A DNA stretch of 64,000 bases from Bacteroidales bacterium (GTDB taxonomy: Bacteria > Bacteroidota > Bacteroidia > Bacteroidales > UBA932), in NCBI GenBank assembly GCA_017452265.1, contig JAFTMS010000007.1, forward strand, positions 62,001-126,000. The letters are read 5' to 3'. Positions 1 through 8,018 of the stretch are shown here, in pieces; position 1 is the first letter of the stretch; each line of letters opens with the position of its first letter. Position numbers and translations under genes: made by a program. The notes below the pieces were generated by a model. It did not search any database. It was given only the letters and a program-made list of their open reading frames with translations, and had not been told where the DNA came from.

Positions 1-643
1 CGCCTTTCGGCTCATGTTCACGGTACCACGCAGCAACTTCCTCCAATGTTCCACGCCTATGTTCCTCGAACTTCTTCGAGATTTCCCTCGCTACAGAGCA
101 TTCACGTTCCGGTCCGAAAAACTCGGCAAACTGCTCGAGCGTCTTCACCAGACGATAAGGCGACTCGTAGAATATCATAGTCCTCGTTTCTTCAGCCAAT
201 TCGTTCAGGCGTGTCTGACGTCCCTTCTTCTGCGGAAGGAATCCTTCAAAGCAGAACCTGTCGCATGGATACCCGGAAGATACGATTGCAGGAACAAAAG
301 CCGTCGGGCCAGGAAGCGTCTGCACCTCAATGCCCTCCTGTACGCAAGTCCTCACCAGCAGAAAGCCCGGGTCTGAGATTCCCGGAGTGCCGGCATCACT
401 GATGAGCGCGACATTCAGCCCTGCGAGGATACGCTCCTTAATCATCGATGCAGTCTTATGCTCATTGAATTTATGGTGCGATTCCAGACGGCCGTGAATA
501 TCGTAATGTTTCAGAAGCACAGAGCTCGTGCGTGTGTCTTCGGCAAGTATCAGATCCGCCTCCTTCAGAACGCGTATCGCTCTGAAAGTCATGTCCTCAA
601 GATTTCCTACCGGGGTCGGTACTATATATAATATGCCTGCCAT
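1..643 (-). CDS. rsmI: 16S rRNA 2'-O-ribose methyltransferase RsmI, 3'-truncated by window edge
   Basis: RsmI methylates the 2'-O of C1402 in 16S rRNA using S-adenosylmethionine. The reverse strand reads without a stop from ATG at 643 to the edge, about 214 codons, so only a short C-terminal tail is missing relative to the usual 225-280 residues. Visible family motifs are the N-terminal LYIVPTPVGNLEDMT, then LAEDTRTS, ALISDAGTPGISDPG and LPGPTAFVPAIVSSG, all typical of the tetrapyrrole-methylase fold, and later FYESPYRL. The start lies one base after the stop of the upstream gene, which suggests translational coupling. The frame is open at the left edge. Identification is firm from the motifs. 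Confidence 0.96.
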   Translation of the reverse strand, partial: MAGILYIVPTPVGNLEDMTFRAIRVLKEADLILAEDTRTSSVLLKHYDIHGRLESHHKFNEHKTASMIKERILAGLNVALISDAGTPGISDPGFLLVRTCVQEGIEVQTLPGPTAFVPAIVSSGYPCDRFCFEGFLPQKKGRQTRLNELAEETRTMIFYESPYRLVKTLEQFAEFFGPERECSVAREISKKFEEHRRGTLEEVAAWYREHEPKG

Positions 644-644
644 A

Positions 645-1433
645 TCACTGACGTATACGACGGCGGACAGCCATCATGAAACGATACACGAAATCCGATT
701 CGAGATTCCATTCAGGATGCTCAGACACAACATAGCCGACGGCTTCATCCAATGTATTCATGGCATTGATCCTTGTCAGAGCCTCCTGGAATGCCATAGG
801 ATCCTCATTGAACAGGTAGTTTATGAATATTATCCTGTCGTTCAGAGAAATGGCGCTTCTGATGTCTCTTACAGCCGTTCCCGGCATATCCGTACGCCAT
901 GCCTGCTTCTCGGCAAGGGCATCGTTCACCGTCGTGGGCTGCTCAGACTGCGCAGCAGCGTATACTGGTTCAATCTCTGCCGCAGCCACAGGCTCGGGCT
1001 CTGCCAGCAGAACCGGTTCAGGTTCAATCTCCGGTTCAGGTTCAGCCATCGGCTCCGGTTCATCGAATGCCGGCATGTCACCACATTCATCTTCCGGAAG
1101 ATCGCCTATTTCATCCGCCGGTTCCGGCATATCCACCTGTTCATCCGCCTCTGACGTAATCTCCGGCACCTCCACAGGCTCATCATCGAGCGGAATTTCC
1201 TGCTCAACAGGCTCTGGCGCAGCCTCCGGAGACGCCGGCTCAAACGGTTCCTCCAATATATCAAGATCAACTTCAAGATCAACTTCAAGATCAATAGGAG
1301 TTATCTCAATATCCTCCGGTTCAACCGTTTGCTGCAGTTCTGCCATCTTCGCATCCAGCAGTTCGAGCTGACTCCTGATTGAAGCCATCATTGTCTTGAT
1401 TTCAGCTAAAATTTGCTGCTCTCTATTTTCCAT
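645..1433 (-). CDS. Acidic Glu/Pro-rich hypothetical protein upstream of rsmI
   Basis: About 262 residues with no recognised family. The first 35 residues look like a short coiled coil ([16 protein letters not shown]...). Residues from about 38 to 175 are low-complexity and strongly acidic, with EPEPE and EVDLEVDLD runs. The last 80 residues form a compact helical domain (around [17 protein letters not shown]) ending in [10 protein letters not shown]. The longer reading frame could begin at 1472, but MENREQQ at 1433 leaves room for the divergent promoter region shared with tdk and avoids an unconvincing N-terminus. There is no signal peptide, so it is probably cytoplasmic. The conserved C-terminus next to rsmI suggests a lineage-specific partner of unknown role. 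Confidence 0.7.
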   Translation of the reverse strand: MENREQQILAEIKTMMASIRSQLELLDAKMAELQQTVEPEDIEITPIDLEVDLEVDLDILEEPFEPASPEAAPEPVEQEIPLDDEPVEVPEITSEADEQVDMPEPADEIGDLPEDECGDMPAFDEPEPMAEPEPEIEPEPVLLAEPEPVAAAEIEPVYAAAQSEQPTTVNDALAEKQAWRTDMPGTAVRDIRSAISLNDRIIFINYLFNEDPMAFQEALTRINAMNTLDEAVGYVVSEHPEWNLESDFVYRFMMAVRRRIRQ

Positions 1434-1448
1434 AAGGCAATTATTGAC

Positions 1449-1456
1449 TATATTTG
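1449..1456 (+). promoter_or_regulatory. Bacteroidetes-type -7 box for tdk
   Basis: TATATTTG matches the TAnnTTTG consensus of the Bacteroidetes primary sigma factor. It sits 61 bases before the tdk start, inside the divergent spacer. No convincing -33 TTTG is obvious. Confidence 0.6.
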
Positions 1457-1517
1457 CATCCCCGAAATTCAAGGGAAGGCAACCACATTTATATATAAAT
1501 CGTACAAAATTAAGGAA

Positions 1518-2090
1518 ATGTTTTTAGAAAGTGCAAAAAAACCGGGCGCAATTGAAGTAATCTGCGGTTCAATGTTTTCAGGAAAGACCGAAGAACTCAT
1601 CAGAAGGCTCAAAAGAGCGCAGTTCGCGAAGCAGAAGGTGGAAATCTACAAGCCCTGCATCGATGTAAGATATTCTGAAGACGAGGTAGTTTCGCACGAT
1701 TCGCACAGCATTCCTTCCACTCCGATAGATTCCCCTGCAAGCATGCTGCTGCTTTCGAGCGATGTGGAGGTTGTCGGCATCGACGAAGCGCAGTTCTTCG
1801 ACGAGACCATCGTCGACGTCGTGCAGACGCTTGCAAACCGCGGAATCCGTGTCATCATAGCCGGACTCGACACCGACTTCATGGGCAAGCCTTTCGGGCC
1901 TATGCCTGCCCTGATGGCTGTTGCCGAAGACATCCAGAAAGTTCATGCGATATGTGTCAAATGCGGCAGCCCGGCCAACCACTCGCACCGCCTTTCCAAA
2001 AGCGATCAGCTCGTGGTCCTCGGCGAGACCGACATCTACGAACCGCTCTGCCGCCACTGCTACAACGCAGCAATGTCGGAAGGGAAATAA
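1518..2090 (+). CDS. tdk: Thymidine kinase (type II)
   Basis: Phosphorylates thymidine to dTMP in pyrimidine salvage. The 190-residue length fits type II kinases. The P-loop [11 protein letters not shown] lies near residues 17-27, DEAQFF (Walker B with the catalytic Glu region) near 90, and the lasso and zinc site are given by CVKCG and CRHC pairs in the C-terminal third. The frame could start at 1413, but those extra residues run through the promoter; ATG at 1518 follows an AAGGA-like stretch and gives the standard N-terminus. It is transcribed away from the acidic-protein/rsmI pair. High certainty. Confidence 0.97.
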   Translation: MFLESAKKPGAIEVICGSMFSGKTEELIRRLKRAQFAKQKVEIYKPCIDVRYSEDEVVSHDSHSIPSTPIDSPASMLLLSSDVEVVGIDEAQFFDETIVDVVQTLANRGIRVIIAGLDTDFMGKPFGPMPALMAVAEDIQKVHAICVKCGSPANHSHRLSKSDQLVVLGETDIYEPLCRHCYNAAMSEGK

Positions 2091-2120
2091 TCAAAAAGCT
2101 GACTCTCGTACGGAAAAGCC

Positions 2121-2507
2121 CTACAGCGCCTTCAGTATCCGGGCGAGCTGGTCGGGGCAGGAAGTGCCGCGCTTGCCGCAGGTGATGCCGTCGAGGCGGC
2201 GGATGGCCTCTTCGACGGTCATGTCCTTGATGAGGGCACCGATGCCCTTTGCATTACCCTCACAGCCACGTGTATATACAACGCTCTGAATGACACCGTC
2301 CTTGATGCGGATGTCAATCTGCCTTGAGCATACTTTTGCGCTTGGCACTGCTGTGACGCATCTGATTCCGTCGACAGTCTCGTCCTTGATTATCTGGAAG
2401 TCATCCGTTCTTTCAATCTGCTGCTGTGGGTTCATAACATTCTGTTCCTGTGCATCTGCAGCCATGCAGAATACTGCAAAAAGGGCTGCGATAATAAATT
2501 TCTTCAT
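2121..2507 (-). CDS. TSCPD-domain protein with N-terminal signal peptide
   Basis: 128 residues. Residues 1-20 form a clean signal peptide (basic start, hydrophobic core, AADAQ cleavage region). The rest matches the small four-cysteine TSCPD family (TIGR03905-like as I recall it): KVCSRQIDIRI, then TRGCEGNAKGIGAL, GITCGKRGTSCPDQLARIL. That family is generally a short cytosolic protein of unknown function, and a related domain caps some ribonucleotide reductases. The export signal is therefore unusual. An internal Met at 2435 would remove it but would leave a strong signal peptide unexplained. It converges on tdk with a 30-base gap. Function unknown. Confidence 0.8.
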   Translation of the reverse strand: MKKFIIAALFAVFCMAADAQEQNVMNPQQQIERTDDFQIIKDETVDGIRCVTAVPSAKVCSRQIDIRIKDGVIQSVVYTRGCEGNAKGIGALIKDMTVEEAIRRLDGITCGKRGTSCPDQLARILKAL

Positions 2508-2550
2508 AACCGGGATTTCGAAAGTTGTCTGTTACCGTAAACTCCTTGAA

Positions 2551-2787
2551 TCAGAAAAGCGTCGGATGGTTGTCGTCCAGTTCCGACAGAATCTTTTCCA
2601 TGATGGCTTCACGGAAGAGGACAGCCTTTGTGCCCACCCTGAATCTCGAGCAATACTGGTTGATTGCAGCCATCTCGCTGTCGTTCAGATAGATGACCTG
2701 CCTGTGCCTGCGCACAAGCGATGCCTTCTGCTTCTTCAGGTATTCCGGATCCGGGCCTGCCTTTGTCTTTTTCTTCTTTCCTGCCAC
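2551..2787 (-). CDS. Small basic ribbon-helix-helix-like protein
   Basis: 78 residues: a very basic N-terminus (MAGKKKKTKAGPDPEY) followed by a segment with the strand-helix-helix pattern of RHH DNA-binding proteins (VIYLNDSEMAAINQYC, then a second helix around FREAIMEKILSEL). It lies 43 bases upstream of the TSCPD gene on the same strand and may share its transcript. RHH assignment rests on pattern only. It could be a transcription factor or a nucleoid or mobilisation accessory; nothing nearby suggests mobilisation. Confidence 0.6.
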   Translation of the reverse strand: MAGKKKKTKAGPDPEYLKKQKASLVRRHRQVIYLNDSEMAAINQYCSRFRVGTKAVLFREAIMEKILSELDDNHPTLF

Positions 2788-2884
2788 TGCTTTGAATAAA
2801 GATTCTGAATCAAGGTTCTCCGCACACGATAAGTTCCTGTGTGCAAAATTTCGCCAAAGTTAATTATTTTATTCAGATTTTATG

Positions 2885-2892
2885 TATCTTTG
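2885..2892 (+). promoter_or_regulatory. -7 box of the arginine operon leader
   Basis: TATCTTTG fits TAnnTTTG. It lies about 220 bases upstream of the first gene of the arg cluster, so the transcript begins near 2899 with a long 5' leader. Confidence 0.6.
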
Positions 2893-3113
2893 TAGCCGTT
2901 ATGATGAAAACAGGGAACATATTCGTCCGACTTTAGGAGGGGCTCTCGAAGCAATTCCCTCCCAATTGCAATTGACAATCTCGGTTTGTCTTGCCGTTAG
3001 GATCCCTTTCGATCCCTCATAGTGAGGGCATTCCGCAAATAATTTCCATAAAGACAATTTTTCAGATTCCCGTATGCCGGTATCTGACTGAAATTTGACG
3101 AAATCAGTAATTT
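2893..3113 (+). promoter_or_regulatory. Structured 5' leader of the arg operon (candidate attenuator or riboregulator)
   Basis: This stretch holds no normal gene. It starts with a mini-frame of 11 codons (2901-2936, MMKTGNIFVRL) whose ATG is almost at the inferred transcription start. Then come four complementary segments: GGAGGG 2936-2941, CCCTCC 2957-2962, CCCTCA 3014-3019 and TGAGGG 3023-3028. Segments 1:2 and 3:4 pair as local hairpins, while 1:3 and 2:4 can pair alternatively through GAGGG/CCCTC. GGATC 3000-3004 can also pair with GATCC 3011-3015, competing with segment 3. A further hairpin (TCAGAT 3062-3067 with ATCTGA 3082-3087) lies just before the first start codon. No U-tract terminator is visible. 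Regulation by arginine is inference. Confidence 0.45.
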
Positions 3114-3683
3114 ATGCACATTGACGTAATGGTGGCTGACGAAAGCCACGCAGCGTATGCAGATGAAATCTGCGAAGAAGTATTCATATCGGCCCGTGAA
3201 AGGGGCACAGGAATCGCAAGAAGGACTCCTGAATACGTAATAGAAAAGATGAAGGCCGGCAAGGCTGTGATTGCAGTGGCGGAAGACGGCCGTTTTGCAG
3301 GCTTCTCATATATAGAATCTTGGGGACACAGGCAGTTCGTCGCAAACTCAGGACTCATCGTTGCGCATGCCTTCAGAGGGCTCGGCCTTGCAATGAGGAT
3401 AAAGGAAAGGATATTCCAGCTGTCCAAAGAGCTCTTCCCGGAAGCGAAGATATTCAGCATCACGACAGGAGCGGCCGTAATGAAGATGAACTACAAGCTC
3501 GGTTTCAGGCCTGTACCGTTCTCGGCTCTGACCGACGATCCCGAATTCTGGAAAGGCTGCCAGGGATGCCGCAATTTCCAGATCCTCGAATCAAACAACT
3601 ACAAGATGTGCCTCTGCACAGGCCTCCTGTACGATCCGTCCGAGCATATAGTGGTGGAGGATCCGGCCCTTCCGGAAGCATAA
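3114..3683 (+). CDS. GNAT-family N-acyltransferase, probable N-acylglutamate synthase of the arginine pathway
   Basis: 189 residues with a GNAT fold: the acyl-CoA loop is visible as AFRGLGLAMRIKE near residue 85, preceded by a beta strand (ANSGLIVAHA) and followed by TTGAAVMKMNYKLGF, the usual strand-4/helix-4 region. A Cys-rich C-terminal segment (KGCQGCRNF, YKMCLCTGLLYD) is lineage-specific. As first gene of a cluster with argG, argC, argD and a succinylornithine-type argF', it most likely makes the N-acylated (probably N-succinyl) glutamate that starts the pathway. No classical argA or argJ is present in the window. My recollection is that homologous genes in Bacteroides were linked genetically to arginine synthesis. 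The substrate is inferred. Confidence 0.8.
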   Translation: MHIDVMVADESHAAYADEICEEVFISARERGTGIARRTPEYVIEKMKAGKAVIAVAEDGRFAGFSYIESWGHRQFVANSGLIVAHAFRGLGLAMRIKERIFQLSKELFPEAKIFSITTGAAVMKMNYKLGFRPVPFSALTDDPEFWKGCQGCRNFQILESNNYKMCLCTGLLYDPSEHIVVEDPALPEA

Positions 3684-3713
3684 AGACAAACAGATATAAT
3701 TAAACACAAACAT

Positions 3714-4907
3714 ATGAACAACAAGGTAGTACTCGCCTTCAGCGGCGGCTTGGACACATCCTTCTGTGTCCCTTATCTAAAGGAAAAAGGCTATGAAGTC
3801 CACACGGTCATGGTGAACACCGGAGGATTCTCGGAAGCAGAAGAAAAAGCAATAGAAGAACGCGCGCTCAAGCTCGGAGCAGCTTCACACACGAATGTGA
3901 ACGCTGTAGAGACATATTACAGCAAGGGTATAAAGTACCTTATATATGGAAATATCCTCAAGAATGCGACATATCCGCTTTCTGTCAGTTCGGAGAGGGT
4001 TTTCCAGGCTCTTGAGGTGCTCAGGCATGTGAAGAAGCTCGGAGCGGGAGCAGTGGCTCACGGAAGCACAGGAGCAGGCAACGACCAGGTGCGTTTCGAC
4101 ATCGTGTTCGAGATTCTGGCGCCTGAGGTGCAGATCATCGCTCCGGTGCGTGACGAATGCTTCACACGCCAGTTCGAGATAGACTATCTCCAGAAGCACG
4201 GCTTCGATTTCTCATGGGAGAAGGCGAAATATTCCATCAACCAGGGCCTCTGGGGCACAAGCATCGGAGGTGTCGAAACGCTTTCGTCAGACGGTTATCT
4301 GCCGGAGGAGGCATATCCGACAAAGGTCACGAAGTCTGCTCCAGAGCATATAAAGATAGGTTTCCGCAAGGGTGAGCCTGTGTCCTTCAACGGTGTGGAG
4401 ATGTCTCCGGTCGATGTGATCAAGGCTGTCAGGGACGTTGCAGGCCCGTTCGGAATCGGACGTGACATACATATCGGTGACACCATCATCGGAATCAAGG
4501 GCCGTGTAGGTTTTGAGGCAGCGGCTCCGCTCATCATCATAAAGGCACACCATCTGCTTGAAAAGCACACACTTACAAAGGGACAGCTCTACTGGAAAGA
4601 CCAGATTGCAGGCTGGTACGGACAGCAGATGCATGAGGCGATGTATCTGGATCCGGTCTGCCGCGACATGGAGGCCATGATGGACAGCATCGAGCAGAAT
4701 GTGACCGGAGAGGTGGAGATTGCGCTTATGCCATACCATTTCTCTGTCCTTGGATGTACGAGCGTGCACGACCTTATGAGCTCAAAGTTCGGAGCATACG
4801 GCGAGATCAACAAGTCATATACCGGACGTGACGTCGTAGGCTTCACCAAGGTCATCGCGAATCCGCTGAAGATTTACTATTCTGTTAACGGAAATATCGA
4901 TGAATAA
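3714..4907 (+). CDS. argG: Argininosuccinate synthase
   Basis: Joins citrulline and aspartate with ATP to give argininosuccinate. 397 residues, the normal length. The PP-loop ATP site VLAFSGGLDTSFC is at residues 6-18, the citrulline/aspartate loop AHGSTGAGNDQVRFD near 115-130, and KYSINQGLWGTSIGG near 170. The start follows the GNAT gene by 30 bases. Its last 8 bases overlap the argC start, a tight coupling. High certainty. Confidence 0.98.
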   Translation: MNNKVVLAFSGGLDTSFCVPYLKEKGYEVHTVMVNTGGFSEAEEKAIEERALKLGAASHTNVNAVETYYSKGIKYLIYGNILKNATYPLSVSSERVFQALEVLRHVKKLGAGAVAHGSTGAGNDQVRFDIVFEILAPEVQIIAPVRDECFTRQFEIDYLQKHGFDFSWEKAKYSINQGLWGTSIGGVETLSSDGYLPEEAYPTKVTKSAPEHIKIGFRKGEPVSFNGVEMSPVDVIKAVRDVAGPFGIGRDIHIGDTIIGIKGRVGFEAAAPLIIIKAHHLLEKHTLTKGQLYWKDQIAGWYGQQMHEAMYLDPVCRDMEAMMDSIEQNVTGEVEIALMPYHFSVLGCTSVHDLMSSKFGAYGEINKSYTGRDVVGFTKVIANPLKIYYSVNGNIDE

Positions 4908-5895
4908 GATACGTGCAGCTATAGCCGGAGGCACGGGATATACCGGCGGCGAACTGTTCAGGATACTGATGAACCATCCTGCGGTGGAGATTGTGGCTGC
5001 AACCACGACTTCATCGGAAGGCACTCCGGTGGCTTCGGTGCATCGCGACCTCATCGGCGAGACAGAACTTTGCTTCGGCACGGAGCTGAACGATCCGGAC
5101 GTGATATTCCTCTGTCTGGGACATGGGATTTCGAGGCAGTTCGTGGACAGTCACGACATCAAGCCGGAATGCAGGATCATAGACCTCGGAAATGATTTCA
5201 GGCTTGACGGAGACTATGCCGGAAGACATTTCGTGTACGGACTTTGCGAGAGCGCAAAAGAGGATGTGAAGAAGGCACACGACGTGGCGAATCCCGGCTG
5301 CTTTGCGACCGCGATCCAGCTGGCGACGCTTCCGCTTGCGGCCAACGGACTGATTCACGACGAAATACATGTGACGGCCATAACAGGTTCTACCGGAGCC
5401 GGAAAGAAGCCGGGGGAAACGACGCATTTCAGCTATCGCACGGACAACATTTCCATATACAAGCTATTCAAGCACCAGCATCTGGCGGAAATCAGGCAGA
5501 ATCTGGCAAGGGTATCGATTAAGCAGACGCAGACCAAGGCTGATTATAAGGTGAACTTCGTTCCGCTTCGCGGTGATTTTGCAAGAGGAATATTTGCAAG
5601 CGTGTACACAAAAGCGGCCGAAGGAATGACACAGGAGGATTATCAGAAGATATACGAGGACTATTACGCGGCTTCGCCTTTTGTGTTCCACAGTGCCGAA
5701 GGCATCTCCATGAAGGAGGTCGTGAATACGAACAAGGGTCTGGTGCATGTGGAACTGCATGACGGATATGTGCATATAGCTTCGTGCATTGACAATCTGG
5801 TGAAGGGCGCGGCAGGACAGGCAGTGCAGAACATGAACCTGATGTTCGGTCTGCCGGAAGACTGCGGACTGCGCCTCAAGCCGTCAGCATTTTAA
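4900..5895 (+). CDS. argC: N-acyl-gamma-glutamyl-phosphate reductase
   Basis: Reduces the acylglutamyl phosphate to the semialdehyde with NADPH. 331 residues. The Rossmann motif AAIAGGTGYTGGELFRIL is at residues 5-22, the catalytic cysteine is in NPGCFATA (Cys134), and ITGSTGAGK lies in the substrate loop near 165. It overlaps argG by 8 bases and is followed 5 bases later by argD. The acyl group is probably succinyl, by analogy with the downstream argF'. Confidence 0.97.
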   Translation: MNKIRAAIAGGTGYTGGELFRILMNHPAVEIVAATTTSSEGTPVASVHRDLIGETELCFGTELNDPDVIFLCLGHGISRQFVDSHDIKPECRIIDLGNDFRLDGDYAGRHFVYGLCESAKEDVKKAHDVANPGCFATAIQLATLPLAANGLIHDEIHVTAITGSTGAGKKPGETTHFSYRTDNISIYKLFKHQHLAEIRQNLARVSIKQTQTKADYKVNFVPLRGDFARGIFASVYTKAAEGMTQEDYQKIYEDYYAASPFVFHSAEGISMKEVVNTNKGLVHVELHDGYVHIASCIDNLVKGAAGQAVQNMNLMFGLPEDCGLRLKPSAF

Positions 5896-5900
5896 TAATT

Positions 5901-7025
5901 ATGAATTTATTTGAAGTATATAAGTTGTGGGACATCGAGCCGGTACGCGGACTTGATACCACCCTCTGGGACAAGGACGGGGCAGAATACACGGATCTGT
6001 ACGGCGGCCATGCCGTGATTTCCGTCGGCCACTGCCACCCGCATTATGTGAAGATGCTTTCCGAGCAGCTCGGCAGGCTGGGCTTCTACTCAAACGCTGT
6101 ACAGAACTCCCTGCAGAGGGATCTTGCGGCACGTCTTGGAAAGGTAGGCGGATATGACGACTATTCCCTCTTCCTGTGCAACAGCGGCGCGGAGGCCAAC
6201 GAGAATGCACTGAAAGTGGCATCGTTCCACACAGGAAAGGGAAAGGTGCTTGCTTTCCGCAAGGCATTCCACGGCAGGACGTCGGGAGCTGTCGCCGCAA
6301 CAGACAATCCGAAGATACAGTCGCAGTTCAACAGCACTCCGAATGTAGTCTTTGCCCCTCTGAACGACCTTGAGGCCGTTTCCGCAGAACTGTCCAAAGG
6401 GGATTTTGCAGCGGTGATAATAGAAGGAATACAGGGAGTGGCAGGCATATATGAGCCTACATCAGAATTTCTTCATGGACTGCGTACGCTCTGCGACAGA
6501 CACGGCTGCGTGCTCATCATCGATGAGATACAGTCCGGCTATGGACGGACGGGCAGGTTCTTTGCCCACCAGCACAGCGGCGTTCGTGCCGACATCATCA
6601 CCACAGCAAAAGGAATGGGCAACGGCTTCCCTATCGGCGGTGTGCTCATAAGCCCGGCCATCAAGCCGGTCTACGGAATGTTAGGAACCACTTTCGGAGG
6701 CAACCACCTTGCATGTACGGCTGCGTTGGCAGTACTCGACATCATTGAAAACGAGCACCTTGTGGAGAATGCGGCACGTATCGGCGAGTATTTCAGGATG
6801 GCCTTCGCAGAAGACAAGGCCCTGAAGGAATACCGTGGCAAGGGTCTGATGATCGGCATGGAGCTGAAGGACGAATACATCGGTCTGCGCGACAGGCTGC
6901 TGTTCGAGAAGCATTTCTTCACCGGAGCCGCCGGAGCGCAGGTAATCCGTCTGCTGCCGTCCCTTACCGTATCTCAGGAGACTGCTGAGAGGTTTGTATC
7001 GGCGTGGAAGGAGCTGACTCTTTAG
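5901..7025 (+). CDS. argD: N-acylornithine aminotransferase
   Basis: PLP-dependent class III aminotransferase making N-acylornithine from the semialdehyde. 374 residues. Visible: NSGAEANENALK near 92, the cofactor-binding IIDEIQSGYGRTG near 200, and Lys237 in TTAKGMGNGFPIGG as the Schiff-base lysine. It sits directly behind argC. Its last 62 bases overlap the convergent 3' end of the transporter gene, so transcripts from the two strands may interfere. High certainty on family; succinyl versus acetyl specificity is inferred from argF'. Confidence 0.96.
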   Translation: MNLFEVYKLWDIEPVRGLDTTLWDKDGAEYTDLYGGHAVISVGHCHPHYVKMLSEQLGRLGFYSNAVQNSLQRDLAARLGKVGGYDDYSLFLCNSGAEANENALKVASFHTGKGKVLAFRKAFHGRTSGAVAATDNPKIQSQFNSTPNVVFAPLNDLEAVSAELSKGDFAAVIIEGIQGVAGIYEPTSEFLHGLRTLCDRHGCVLIIDEIQSGYGRTGRFFAHQHSGVRADIITTAKGMGNGFPIGGVLISPAIKPVYGMLGTTFGGNHLACTAALAVLDIIENEHLVENAARIGEYFRMAFAEDKALKEYRGKGLMIGMELKDEYIGLRDRLLFEKHFFTGAAGAQVIRLLPSLTVSQETAERFVSAWKELTL

Positions 7026-7914
7026 CCTTGCTACTGTTGACCATCAGCACGCCTGTGAATATCAGTACGACAGCCAGCACCTTCACGATGCTGAACGAAT
7101 CCAGTCCCCAAAGCAGGGCGATTACAGTCGCTGTGACAGGCTGCAGATAATTGTACATGGCTACGACCGTCGGACGGAGATGCTTCTGGCCGAGAGGCAC
7201 GATAAGATAGGCCAGGAAAGTACCGAATATGAGCACATATCCAAGGCCGGCCCACTGCATCGACGGAAGCGAAGCCCAGTCTGTCGACGGAAGCTCACGG
7301 AAGGAGAACGGCAGAAGCATGAGTGAACCGAAAGTATATTTCCACTTCATCAGTGTCACCGGGGAATATTTCTTTATGACATCCTGAAAGAATACGAGAT
7401 ATACGCCATAGCTCATCTGCGAAGCCAGGCACAGGACATCGCCCCAGATATTCGAGCTTCCGGAAGCCGCATGAGCTCCGAAGAGCACGAGAATCAGGGC
7501 TCCGCTGAGTCCGAGCAGCACGCCGCCGGCCTTCTTGCCGGTGATAGGCTCCTTCAGGAAAGCGGCAGCCATGAGCATCGTCCATATCGGAAGAGTGGAA
7601 GTGCAGATGCTGGCGTCCACCGGGGAGGTCAGTGACACACCTTTGACAAAAAGCACCTGATTGAGGGCTGTGGAGAAGAATCCGGCTCCGAAAAGCTTGA
7701 TGTAGTCCTTTCCGTCCACCTTCTCCCGTTTGAAGAACAGGGAGGCGATCCAGAAAAGCAAGGTTCCGCCGAAAAGACGGATGTCGGTCAGGGCCGTGGC
7801 GGAGATGATGCCGCCGGCAAGCACAAATTTGGATATCGGAGCCATGATGCCCCACATGACATTGGAGCCCAACAGGGCAGCATGTCCGATCCGCTGCTGT
7901 TTTAACGTAGACAT
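6964..7914 (-). CDS. EamA/DMT-family transporter
   Basis: 316 residues with about ten hydrophobic helices arranged as two EamA repeats: the first starts GHAALLGSNVMWGIMAPISKF, the second near SNIWGDVLCLASQMSYGVYLVFF. The tail (ESAPSTPIQTSQQSPEIR) is soluble. I chose Met at 7914 (MSTLKQQRIG) over 7950 because the upstream residues are not hydrophobic and enter the argF' promoter region. It lies opposite to the arg genes, between argD and argF', with a 62-base tail-to-tail overlap with argD. Members export amino acids, nucleotides or drugs; position makes export of an amino acid possible but unproven. Confidence 0.9.
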   Translation of the reverse strand: MSTLKQQRIGHAALLGSNVMWGIMAPISKFVLAGGIISATALTDIRLFGGTLLFWIASLFFKREKVDGKDYIKLFGAGFFSTALNQVLFVKGVSLTSPVDASICTSTLPIWTMLMAAAFLKEPITGKKAGGVLLGLSGALILVLFGAHAASGSSNIWGDVLCLASQMSYGVYLVFFQDVIKKYSPVTLMKWKYTFGSLMLLPFSFRELPSTDWASLPSMQWAGLGYVLIFGTFLAYLIVPLGQKHLRPTVVAMYNYLQPVTATVIALLWGLDSFSIVKVLAVVLIFTGVLMVNSSKAKESAPSTPIQTSQQSPEIR

Positions 7915-7960
7915 TTGAATTCGTTTCGTAAATTCGTTTTCGGGCGGCAAAAATAATTAT

Positions 7961-7968
7961 TATATTTG
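7961..7968 (+). promoter_or_regulatory. -7 box of argF' transcript
   Basis: TATATTTG fits TAnnTTTG, 51 bases before the argF' ATG. It gives the second half of the arg cluster its own promoter, needed because the transporter gene breaks the operon. Confidence 0.65.
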
Positions 7969-8018
7969 AATCCTGTTTCGTAAAACACAGGAAACGGACA
8001 TATAAAAGGTTATATATT

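Noticed and set aside
823-1371. Ser/Gly-rich protein on the plus strand
   Set aside because: Mirror image of the acidic Glu/Pro codons of the reverse-strand gene.
2901-2936. Leader peptide MMKTGNIFVRL as arginine-sensing peptide
   Set aside because: Only one Arg codon, and its ATG would be almost at the 5' end of the transcript. Kept as part of the leader but not called as a gene.
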